A stretch of DNA of 64,000 bases from Symbiodinium sp. CCMP2592. Taxonomy: Eukaryota > Sar > Dinophyceae > Suessiales > Symbiodiniaceae. How positions within the stretch are numbered: the stretch's first letter is position 1; each line of letters opens with the position of its first letter. The DNA lies in the NCBI GenBank assembly GCA_905221615.1, contig CAJNDT010005924.1:305060-369059 (forward strand), written 5' to 3'. The position numbers and the translations under genes were made by a program. A model generated the notes under the pieces. It was not told where the DNA came from. It worked only from the letters and a program-made list of their open reading frames with translations, and ran no database searches. Shown one piece after another: positions 34,323 through 44,104 of the stretch.

Positions 34323-35014
34323 CTAACTAACAGTTCCGCGGCCGGACACGGAACCATGACTATCCCGGGCCTGCAGCTTCTCTGCCACCTTCTTCATCTC
34401 TGCGTAGGCTGCCTCGTACAGGAACCAACATGTGCTCTTCTCGCTGTTGCTTTACAACTCTCACGCAGCCTAAGAGCGAAAAGTTGAATGGCAGCCCGAG
34501 CCCCCTGCCTCCTTCCTGCTCTGCGGGGTGCTCGCAGCTTTCTCGGTGCCTGCGGTCAAGCTTGCCCAAAAATCAACAAACAAATCAGAGTTGCTTCCGG
34601 AAGCGAACCCGACTGAAAGCCCAAAGAAAAGCAGCAGTCCCGTGCCGGGCGGATCCACTATCTACCATCCCACACTGATGACGCGAGACCATGGACCCTT
34701 CGGCGGCTGATTGAACTCTCAACAATCGCAACTCCTGCAAAAGCCCGCAACCCCTCAACGGCCCAGCCTGCCGACTCCGCGGCAAAGCTGCTGGCCGGCA
34801 CGGCCACTCCCACGATGAGACCAGCCAGAACTGACATGAACACAGCGCCTGCATCGCTCGAAATCATTGGCTCAGCCCTGTCGATCTTGTTGATGCGGCT
34901 GGGCGCCGAGGATGCGTGTGGCGAAGATGGCACGACGAAGGCATCGGCCAATGCAAGCACCGCTGCAACTAGGAGCATGCAGCAGCAGGGCATGACGAAT
35001 CTGGAGCGCGACAT
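34323..35014 (-). CDS. Plastid-presequence membrane protein, tandem copy 5
   Basis: Exon 1 from the ATG at 35014; presequence and helix match copies 2-4. The stretch between exon 1 and the middle block (about 34628-34770) differs from copies 2-4 and resembles copy 6: exon 1 runs on as AESAGWAVEGLRAFAGVA, and the GTAAGA donor seen in copies 2-4 is missing. The left part of the unit (to about 34628) is the same as in copies 3 and 4, so the unit looks like a recombinant of two subtypes. Confidence 0.45.
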
Positions 35015-35914
35015 GCCGCACGATGGATGCTGCGTGGGACAGTTCTGCATGCAAGCCGCAACTGCTGCCAAACAAGCGTTAACCTGGTTTTTGCGGAAAA
35101 CACTTATGACCCTCTAACTAGCCCACATATAGATAAGATGTCAAGTCTCCCCTGTGACCCCAAGGCACTCGTCTTGGCCCTGACCGTGCAAAATGGAATG
35201 ATCACCTGTTGGTTGTGGAGCCGATGCAAATGCGTTTCTCTTTCAGCGAATAGCTTCAAGTCGCTGCTGGTGAAAAGTCCGGTGGTCTGTCAAGCGACGC
35301 CCCAGTATCACCTGCATCGCTGAAGCGATCGGTCTGTAAAAATGCTGCTCACACACCAGTGCTGTCGTAGTCGGCCTTTTTTGCGTACCTGCCGCTGTGT
35401 GAGCCACTGGCTAGGTCACCTATTTCTCGGTTGGGAGTCCTGGACGCTACTCAACTCCGGATATCGTCTTTTCACCATAGCAAATTTGTATATCAGCTAC
35501 AATTTATCATGTCGAGGAGGTGGCTGAGGGCGCGTGAATCAGTTGTCCTCGCAGGCACCGGGGAAAGGTTGGGCCTCCCTCCACGCATGTCTGCTTCTCA
35601 ACAGGCTGTGGTAGCGTATGCCCAGCGCAAGTTCGTACAGTGACCACTCAAGCATCGTAGACAAGTTTCTCGAGCTGGCAGGTGCAACTTCGGAGCAACA
35701 GTCATCGAAACCCTCCAGACAGTCGTCGACATGGTGGCAGACACAACGCGCATGTCGATCTATTCCGGGGCTTCCCCTCTTGAGAGGAGTAGCGAACAGA
35801 AACCTTGCAAGACTTACGGTTTCCAAACACAAGCAAGGCACTCCACGAGCTGCTGCTGGCTCGCTTTCAGGCGGTCCGCCTTCGTGGGCGCTGCCTGTGC
35901 TCGGCAGGTGCAGT

Positions 35915-36609
35915 CTAACTAACAGTTCCGCGGCCGGACACGGAACCATGACTATCCCGGGCCTGCAGCTTCTCTGCCACCTTCTTCATCTCTGCGTAGG
36001 CTGCCTCGTACAGGAACCAACATGTGCTCTTCTCGCTGTTGCTTTACAACTCTCACGCAGCCTAAGAGCGAAAAGTTGAATGGCAGCCCGAGCCCCCTGC
36101 CTCCTTCCTGCTCTGCGGGGTGCTCGCAGCTTTCTCGGTGCCTGCGGTCAAGCTTGCCCCAAAAAAAGCAACAAACAAATCAGAGTTGCTTCCGGAAGCG
36201 AACCCGACTGAAAGCCCAAAGAAAGGCAGCAGTCCCGTGCCGGGCGGATCCACTATCTACCATCCCATACTGATGACGCGAGACCATGGACCCTTCGGCG
36301 GCTGATTGAACTCTCAACAATCGCAACTCCTGCAAAAGCCCGCAACCCCTCACCGTCCCAGCCTGCCGACTCCTCGGCAAAGCTGCTGGCCGGCACGGCC
36401 ACTCCCACGATGAGACCAGCCAGAACTGACATGAACACAGCGCCTGCATCGCTCGAAATCATTGGCTCAGCCCTGTCGATCTTGTTGATGCGGCTGGGCG
36501 CCGAGGATGCGTGTGGCGACGATGGCACGACGAAGGCATCCGCCAATGCAAGCACTGCTGCAACTAGGAGCATGCAGCAGCAGGGCATGACGAATCTGGA
36601 GCGCGACAT
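35915..36609 (-). CDS. Plastid-presequence membrane protein, tandem copy 6
   Basis: The first copy in the direction of transcription. Exon 1 starts at 36609 with the same presequence and helix and continues EESAGWDGEGLRAFAGVA. The last block stops at 35915-35917. The sequence upstream of the ATG differs from the other units, as expected at the edge of an array. No TATA-like or other promoter element is recognised. Confidence 0.45.
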
Positions 36610-36664
36610 GCCGCACAGCGAGATCGTTCAGCGGTCCCGGACAGCTCTGCAAGCCAATGCTGCC

Positions 36665-39600
36665 AAGTCGGACTGAGTCTCACTGCATTCCAGACACCCT
36701 CCTACCTACCAACACTGCTTTCCAAAGACGTCAAGTGACTCAGGAACGCTTGTGCTTCTCCGATGTGACATGTCATGCACCCGAACTTCCGTCCCTGCGG
36801 GTAGCCTTATAAAATATTTGAGCCATGTTGTTTTATTGTCTGAGGAGTACAAGGCAGGAATCCTTGCGGGCGCATGAGCACAAGACAGCCCAAGAATCCC
36901 TCGATGAGCAGAACTCTCCTCAAGCGTAACGCTCGTGTCGGTCAGCTCCAACTCTACGACGATCTGCGTGCCATCCTTTGTGCTCGGAGCTGGGCTCTTG
37001 GGTTAGGAGCTTCCGAAGCCTTCCGACGCCCATGCCGTGCTTCCACCCCTCCGCGCCCGTGGCACGCTTTTCTCCGATTGGGGCTGGTCCGTGGGGCACG
37101 CATGCTCCAGATTGCGCCGAACCACCGAACCGAACACACGGCCCGATGAGGCAGGCACTGCTGTAGTGGATGGCCAGCAGCTGATCTGCCTCAGTCAAAA
37201 AACGAAACTATGGAGCCAACTGGAAAATCACCGCTTCACCAGAAGTGTGCATGCGGGTAGCCAGTCTGAGATCAGCACACAGGCAAAAACTCTTCGTTGC
37301 TGCTCTTGTACCTCTGGCGCGGTGCGGTCAGACCATGCTTCCATTCAGCGCCTGGCTGGCTCCTCACCCTACCGGTCAGGCGCCACATGCGGAATCCTTC
37401 GGTGTATTCCTTCGGTGTATTCACTACGTAATACATTAAGGGAGCCGCCTGCTTTCACTATACAACATTATCCAACGCTTGGTCTCTTCCTTTGCTTACC
37501 ATCTGGGTGCCTAGGATGTGTTTATAACCCAGTCAACTGGGCTCCAGGCTGCCACTTTACGAGTGGAACCGGCGCATTCGCCCTGTAGGCCCGGGAAGCC
37601 TCTCGAACCTCCAAGACGTTGTTTGCATGCGACCTTGGCCGACCATGTCAATGAGGTAGAAAGTCGTCAAAGCAGCTTTGCCTGACTTATTGGACCGTTG
37701 TGCACGATTGCGTTCAGGTGGGAAACACTGATGCCAGGAGATTAGGCAGTGGTAAGTGCCTCGGCGAAATGTTGCAAGGACTGTTCGATATGATGAACCG
37801 CTATGTCCATCAAGGACGGCCGACAAGAATAAAGTAAGTTTTCATTGGCCGGCGCTAGCGAACCGCAGCTTCAGCGCAAGGAACATGTTGCGTTCCAGCA
37901 GAGGACATCTGAGTCTCTGCCGTCTCCTGACCCTGTGCACCTGACTCAAGCCAAGTTACACTAAACTCCTGAGGCAAAGACGTCTTGTTCAGGTTCGGGT
38001 GAATCTGCCAGCACGCGGCGTGCAATTCAAGTTGTCAGGACTCAGAATGTTTCCGCACTCAACTAGTGTCTCTTGGGGAATATTGAAAAGCGAGCAGGGA
38101 AGCCCAATAAATACTTTGCAAGCTCCAGCCAAGCGAGGGATGCAGGGTAGAAGCAACGAAGCATATGCGAAAAGCTCTCTGCCGAACATTGCAAAGCTTA
38201 CCAGCCTTGTACCTGAACTCCTGGTTCTGCGGGGCCAACCTCGCAGAATTGGAGCTCACAAGGATGCACTAGTCCGAACTTGCAGGAAGCAAGACACGCT
38301 ACCAGAACTCCAGCGTCCGCCAACCACGTCTGCAGGCAATCCACGCCAGGCACCGGATTCAACTTGCTGTCTGGTATCAGCTCTACTGCCCGGAGGACCG
38401 AAGGACTTGGAACAGAGTGCATAGCATCGCCTGAAGGCCGCGAGGTCTGCCTTGGAGGCGTCAAGCACCGTCACCTGCCAGCGGGTGGGACTGACAAGGG
38501 ACCACATGAGCCGCGAGATCGCTGAAAGCGGGGGCGCGCCTGGAACTGGCCAGTGCAGACGGCTTCGCCTTCCAACCTGGGTGGTGTCTTGGTTGACAGA
38601 TTGTGACTTTCATCTGTGCTGTTGCTTTCGCAGGAAGTAGCAATCGTAATCAACCTGCATGCAAGGTCTTTATTGCGGAAGGCGCGCCCACCCTCCACTT
38701 GCAGGTCCGCAGTAATCTTCTCCTGCAGCAGTGGAGGGTTGACGCAAACACTTCAATCGAGAATGGAGCGGTAACTGAAGCGGAGTGCAGCCCTTCGTCG
38801 AACCCGGAGTTAACCGGGGCTGTAATCCATTGAAGTGTGCTCAACATCGGCCCTCCCCATTCCCATTCCCAAGTTGCCTCGATGTCCACTCTAACTGGAT
38901 CCATCCTCAAACACGAAATGTTTCAGGTCTCTCGCAATCGGTATCAGAAGAAAATTCTAAACTCCGACAGGGGGGAGGAGTCGTGGGTGCGGGACTCGTG
39001 GCAGCCCATGGCCCTCGCCCTCGCCACTGCTCCGAAACAGAAACCTGTTTTGCTGAGGCTGCGGCAAAGGATTGTATGCCGGAGCAGCCTGAAATGCGAC
39101 ATTTCGAGGATCAGGGTCTCCGCAACGAGCCGAGCTTCCTGCAAGACCCTGAAGGGCTGAGTTCGCAGCTGCGGGCTCCTCAGCCACGGCCTGGCCAAAG
39201 CCGTGGGGCAACAAAGACAATGCCAATTGCTGAAGCCATGTCCCCCTTGCGCTCCACTCTCGACCGGCAGCCTCCGGAGAAGGCGTGGGCTCAGGAATGC
39301 CCATGCCTCGGGTTGGTCAAGAGCGGCCAAGGGGTCTCCGGATAAGCCAGGCAGGGCCCAGGCTGCCAAGCACGTCCGCATTTTTCTTCTTGCCCAGCGC
39401 CTGAGCGATACAAGACCCTTTAGCCAATGCTGCTCATGAGACGGTAGACCAAGTGACACCAGCAAGAGTCAAATCTTAGGTTCTGTGTTTCAGTCTGCCT
39501 AGAGAGAGTTAGAAGAGTCTCATAAGCTTCGGGCCATACCCTTTTTCGGTGCACCAGGCTTCAACGGCGCAGGCCCTGTATCCTGAGCAGGAAAAAATGG

Positions 39601-39720
39601 CCAGTCTCGGAGCTTCCCCTGGCGAACGAAGACCTGGCTTACGAACTTTCAAGATTATTCAAGCCTCATCTTTACACCTTCAAACCCTGCATCGCCCATA
39701 GAATAAAGAATAAAACCCCC
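36665..39720. other. Intergenic, no gene recognised
   Basis: Unique sequence. Frames of up to about 190 residues exist on both strands (38785-39345 plus, 39465-38944 minus), but they overlap each other and show no motif, so none is called. Confidence 0.45.
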
Positions 39721-39722
39721 AC

Positions 39723-39759
39723 GGTTTAGGGTTTAGGGTTTAGGGTTTAGGGTTTAGGG
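39723..39759 (+). repeat. Short perfect TTTAGGG run
   Basis: Five perfect tandem TTTAGGG telomeric units, isolated in unique sequence about 90 bases past the stop of the small Cys-rich gene. Confidence 0.95.
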
Positions 39760-39844
39760 CCCACGATTCTCTGACAACTTGGCCCTTTTTTTGCATCCTG
39801 CCGCATAGAGGCTCAGCGAATGTGTCTGCAAGGAACTCTCGCAG

Positions 39845-40180
39845 CTATCGATACCTATCAGGACTGCCGCATGACCAGTCGTCATACTGTATGTTGCACT
39901 TCTGCCGCGGTTTCATGGCGACTGGCTTGTACATCTCACGGCAATCGACGGTAAACCGACCTTCACGCACGGCAGACCTTCCGTCGCACCTATCGTTTGG
40001 ATACGTCCCCACGGAGTTGCAACAGCAGCAGCGCTTTTTTGCTTTCCGTTGCCCGTGGGTCTCCTCGAGGTTGCCCTGCTCCTCGAGGTTGCCCTGCTCC
40101 GACGATGCGCTGAAATCTTCCCCTTTGCGAAGAGCGGCAACAATGCCCAGGACGAAGAACAGGACGAAAGGAAGCTTCAT
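39845..40180 (-). CDS. Small secreted Cys-rich protein, intronless
   Basis: The ATG at 40180 opens 111 residues ending in TAG at 39845. It starts with a clear signal peptide, MKLPFVLFFVLGIVAAL, so the product probably enters the secretory pathway. Next come a duplicated acidic EQGNLE unit (an 18-base tandem duplication), a basic KAKKRCCCC cluster and further cysteines in DRC, DCRE, KCN and WSC, nine or so in all, which suggests a disulphide-bonded extracellular peptide. No family is recognised. The longer frame to 40210 begins with GTG and is not preferred. A spliced-leader-like sequence ends 61 bases upstream (40242), which supports both the strand and the origin as a reinserted cDNA. Confidence 0.6.
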   Translation of the reverse strand: MKLPFVLFFVLGIVAALRKGEDFSASSEQGNLEEQGNLEETHGQRKAKKRCCCCNSVGTYPNDRCDGRSAVREGRFTVDCREMYKPVAMKPRQKCNIQYDDWSCGSPDRYR

Positions 40181-40241
40181 AGCCGAGGGGGCTGGATTTC
40201 GCGAAGACACGGCGGGATTTGTTTGCGATGAGGCTGATCAG

Positions 40242-40264
40242 CTTTGAGCCAAGAATGGCGAGGG
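40242..40264 (-). other. Relict dinoflagellate spliced leader
   Basis: Read on the minus strand, GCCATTCTTGGCTCAAAG matches the conserved 3' part of the dinoflagellate spliced leader (GCCATTTTGGCTCAAG) with two single-base insertions. A partly matching CC-T lies before it, as in the leader's 5' end. The leader is added to mRNAs by trans-splicing and is found in genomic DNA upstream of genes when an mRNA has been copied back, an established dinoflagellate phenomenon. Confidence 0.6.
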
Positions 40265-40830
40265 CACAAAAGCACGCAGCCCCCCGAATGAACGTTACAT
40301 GCTCCAGGCTTCACGTACTTACAGACACTTCAGTTGTCAATCATGCCTTCAGGTTTGAGCATTGCTGCGGAGCAAGAAGGGCCCAAGCAATCGGAACACT
40401 CCCTTCAGTCTTGTCCTCGACCATGGAGCTCGTCCAGGGCGCGGTGCTGTCGTTGCCGAAGGAGGCACCTGCCCAGCAGTGTCGTCTCCAAGCCCATTTC
40501 GTGCACCTTTACGCATGGAGAATTGGAAACCACTCTTTCTGAACGGCGACAACACAGACTCTGCTGTAAACAGAGGTGAGGGTTGGAATCTCGCTATACC
40601 CTTCTTCGTGGCGGGTACTTGTCTGTTTGTCACTTGAGACGCAGTCTTCTGTCTTCCCACGACAGTAATAGCCCGAGCAAGGACATGCGAAGAACAGCTA
40701 CTGCCCTCGTAAAGGCTTTATAGCAACGGCCGTTGAGGGCTTTTTGCGAAAGCACAGCAAAGACATTGACAATCAACGCAGCGACAGGTATAGCTGATAC
40801 AATGATACTCGTAATCGTCGTCGTAGTTAA
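40265..40830. other. Intergenic, no gene recognised
   Basis: Short overlapping frames only; no motif seen. Confidence 0.4.
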
Positions 40831-40834
40831 AGTC

Positions 40835-40913
40835 ATTTGTCGTCGTGGTCGTCGTCGTTGTCGTCCTCGTTGTCGTGGTCGCCGTCGTCGTCGTAGTCGT
40901 CGTCGTGGTCGTC

Positions 40914-40976
<63 letters not shown>

Positions 40977-41095
40977 TTCGTCGTCGTGGTGGTGGTGGTG
41001 GTGGTGGTGGTGGTGGCGGCGGCGGCGGTGGTGGTGGTGTCACAGCTATTCCTTCCTCCTCCTCCTCCTCCTCCTCCTCCTCCTCCTCCTCCAAG
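40835..41095. repeat. (GTC)n, (GGT)n and (TCC)n microsatellites
   Basis: Consecutive trinucleotide tracts: GTC/GTG variants to about 40990, GGT/GGC to about 41038, and TCC from about 41052 to 41092. Confidence 0.95.
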
Positions 41096-41224
41096 CCTCC
41101 CACTTCCTTCCGGACTCCTACTAATCCCACTACCACCTCCACTGCCACTACCACCTGCTGCCAACTACAGATAAGTATTACTTCTACTGCTGCCGCTACT
41201 GCGTCTGCCACCTAGACAAAAACG

Positions 41225-41455
41225 AAGCAGATCTCACCTCCTCCCATCGACGGCATCGTGTCCTGGAAGGAGCCGCCTCCTGCGCGCATGATCTTGTCAC
41301 AGCTGCCCAATTCCGATCTGGCGGCAACGACCGTCGTCGCCGAATCACCCAACGATAAAGTGATTGCTGCAGACCAGTGGCCCATGCTGCTGGGACCGAT
41401 GCCAGGCAACGAGTCGCCTTGGGAAAAAGCAAACCAAGAAGACTTTGTCAGGAAG
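41225..41455 (-). other. Possible isolated exon, unidentified
   Basis: A minus-strand frame reads like protein (FSQGDSLPGIGPSSMGHW, ATTVVAARSELGSCDKIM) and ends near a GGTGAG donor-like sequence at about 41237. It could be an exon of the gene to its right or a chance frame; no family is recognised. Confidence 0.25.
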
Positions 41456-41759
41456 TAGCTCTCGTCATTGCCTAAAAGCAAACCCCTGTACATCAGGAAG
41501 ACCATTGTCTGACCGGAAAACCCTAGCTGTCAGAAGACCCTACCTAACAATAAGACCCCATCTAACGACAAGACTCTTACTAGAAAGCCCCAGCAATCTT
41601 TAATAGCACTACTAGTAGAGTAGCACTAGCAAGAGTAGCACTAGTAGGAGGAGGACGAGGCGGGGAGCAAGAGGAACCAGCAGTAAAGGCACAGGAGGAC
41701 GGGCTGCCGGGAAGGAAAACATGTGAACATCACAACCCGAAGGGGTTTCGGGAATAAGC

Positions 41760-42580
41760 TGGTACCTACTATTGTTACTACTATGATTACTGCTCTTATC
41801 ATTATTATTACTGCTGCTACTGCTATTGCTAATGTTATTGCTAATGCTACTGCTACTTCTTCTACTACTACCACAACCACTACCACTACCACTGCAAATA
41901 CCACTACCACCACCACCACCACCACCACCACTACCACTGTCACTACCACTACCACCACTACCACCACTACCACCACTACCACCACGACTACTACCGCTAC
42001 TACTACTGCTACTACTACTACTACTGCTACTACTACTACTACTACTGCTACTGCTACAACTACTACTACTACTACTACTACTACTGCTACTGCTACTGCC
42101 ACTGCTACTGTTCCTGCTACTGCTACCGCTACTGCTACTGCTACTGCAACTACTCCTACCACTCCTACTGCTGCTACTGCCACTGCTACTGCCACTGCCA
42201 CTGCTTCCTGCTCCTGCTCCTGCTTCCTGCTTCCTGCTTACTGAGATACTGCTACTGCTCCTGCTGCTGCCGCTGCTGCTGCTGCTGCTCGTGCTACTGC
42301 TGCTGCTACTGCTGCTGCTGCTACTGCTACTTCTACTTCTACTACTAATAAGAATAACACTTAAACTTAAACATAATACTAATAATCGTACTCGTAGTCC
42401 TACTCGAACCCCGACCCCCAACCCTAACCCTACTTTCCTACCGCTACTGTTGCTGCTGCTCCTGCTGCTGCTGCTGCTACTCCTGCTCCTACTCCTACTC
42501 CTACTCCTACTCCTACTCCTACTCCTACTATTAGTACAACTACTTCTACTACTACTACTACTACTACTGCTACTACTACC
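41760..42580. repeat. CTA/CTG/CCA trinucleotide microsatellite
   Basis: About 800 bases of CTA, CTG, CCA and CTC triplets with short breaks. Long Ser-, Leu- or Thr-rich frames through it are artefacts. Confidence 0.95.
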
Positions 42581-42586
42581 CGCCAC

Positions 42587-43333
42587 CGTGTTTACCGTAC
42601 CCCTAAATATTGAAAAACGCAGCTGCCGCTGTGGTGGCGTGCTTATTTCAGTGTATTTTGGAAGTACGCAAATGACAAGGCTGTTTTGCGTTTTGTGTGG
42701 GAGGCGTTGCTCGAAAAGGTTTACGCGCGTGTGTTGTGACAACGTGTCTTGCTCCACATCCTTGTGCAGCATGTTGTACCAAGAGCCCAAAATGCTGTAA
42801 ATACCAGCGTTTTGGGCATGATCGCCAAAGGCAGTGACATGAACATCAACCTGACCATCTTCATCATCATCTTCATAACCATCATCCTCGCCATGCTCAA
42901 CATCATCGTTTACCTGATCATCTTCATCATCATCCTCATAGTCATCATCCCTATCATCATCATCCTCATAATCGTCTTCATCATCAACATAAGGCCGGTG
43001 ATGCAGTTAACGATGATGTTGAAGATGGCGAGGATGATGGTTATGATGAAGATGGTCAGGTTAATGTTCATGTGATTGCCTTTGGCGGTCATGCCCAAAA
43101 CACTGGTATTTACAGCTTTTTTGGCTTTTTGTACATGCTGCACAAGAATGTGGAGCAAGACACGTTGTTACAAGCATCCTACCACTGGTACTGCTACCGG
43201 CGCTACTGTGTTACTGCTTACGGTCAACCATGTCGTCATTAGCCCCCCTGCCCCCCCCCGTTACTGCTTACGGTCAACCATGTCGTTATTATCACCCCCC
43301 CCAGTAGCCGATTTCACGGGTACGGTAAACACG
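42587..43333. mobile_element. Foldback/MITE-like element with nested inverted repeats
   Basis: The outer ends are a perfect 16-base inverted repeat (CGTGTTTACCGTACCC at 42587-42602, its complement at 43318-43333). Inside lies a much longer imperfect inverted repeat of about 170-180 bases per arm: 42735-42912 against 43003-43172, from TGTGACAACGTGTCTTGCTCC inwards. The loop is CATCAT-rich. A direct repeat, TTACTGCTTACGGTCAACC, occurs near 43211 and 43261. No transposase is encoded, and no convincing target-site duplication is seen. It is embedded in CTA microsatellite on both sides. Confidence 0.75.
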
Positions 43334-43336
43334 CCG

Positions 43337-43340
43337 CTGG

Positions 43341-43401
<61 letters not shown>

Positions 43402-43402
43402 G

Positions 43403-43485
<83 letters not shown>

Positions 43486-44060
43486 CGTCGTCGTAGTCGT
43501 AGTCTACGACTACGACGACTACTACTACTGCTTCTGCTACTGGTACTGCTACTGCTGCTGCTGCTGCTGCTGCTACTACTGCTACTGCTACTGCTACTGC
43601 CACTGCTAACTGCTAACTGCTAACCTCTACCTGCGAACTGCGAACTGCTAACCTCTAACGGCGAACTGCGAACTGCTAAATGCGAAATCCTAACTGCTTA
43701 CTGCTGACTGCTAACTGCTAGCTGCCAACTGCCAACTGCTGACTGCTAACTGCTTACTGCTTACTGCTTTCCGCTTACCGCTTACCGCGTACCGCTTACC
43801 GCTTACGCCTTTCGCCTTACGGCTTACTGCTTACGCCTTACGCCTTACACTCGCCTTACGGCTTACTGCTTACTGCTTAACGTTTACTGCGTGCTGCTTA
43901 CTGCTTCTGCTACTGCTTACTGCTACTGCTACTGCTGCTGCCACTGATACCACCACTACAACTACCATCACCATTGCTGATGCTGCCGCCGCTGCCGCTG
44001 CTGCCACTGCTTCCTCTTCTAATGCGAGTCTGCTACTATGGCTGCCACCAACACTACATA
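43337..44060. repeat. (CTA)n microsatellite and degenerate AACTGCT repeat
   Basis: CTA triplets run to about 43485 and related triplets to 43600, followed by about 300 bases of degenerate AACTGCT/TTACTGC units (43600-43910), then CTG/CCG triplets. Confidence 0.9.
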
Positions 44061-44104
44061 CGCTGCTGCTGCCGTTGCCGCTACCAGTGCCAGTACATAC
44101 CAGC

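Larger units (their letters stand above)
28809..36660 (-). repeat. Six-copy tandem gene array
   Basis: The exon 1 ATGs lie at 29671, 30954, 32284, 33646, 35014 and 36609, giving steps of 1283, 1330, 1362, 1368 and 1595 bases. Non-coding parts (for example GTGAAAAGTCCGGTGGTCTG) repeat as well. Tandem arrays of near-identical genes are a known arrangement for highly expressed dinoflagellate genes. Confidence 0.9.

Noticed and set aside
30113-36079. Plus-strand frames in the tandem array, for example the one with AAFSVPAVKLA
   Set aside because: They keep frame between copies, but the signal peptide, transit-like start, membrane helix and donor site are all on the minus strand; in-frame indels would preserve both strands.
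41612-42800. 392- and 324-residue low-complexity frames
   Set aside because: Translations of CTA/CTG triplets; not protein-like outside the repeat.
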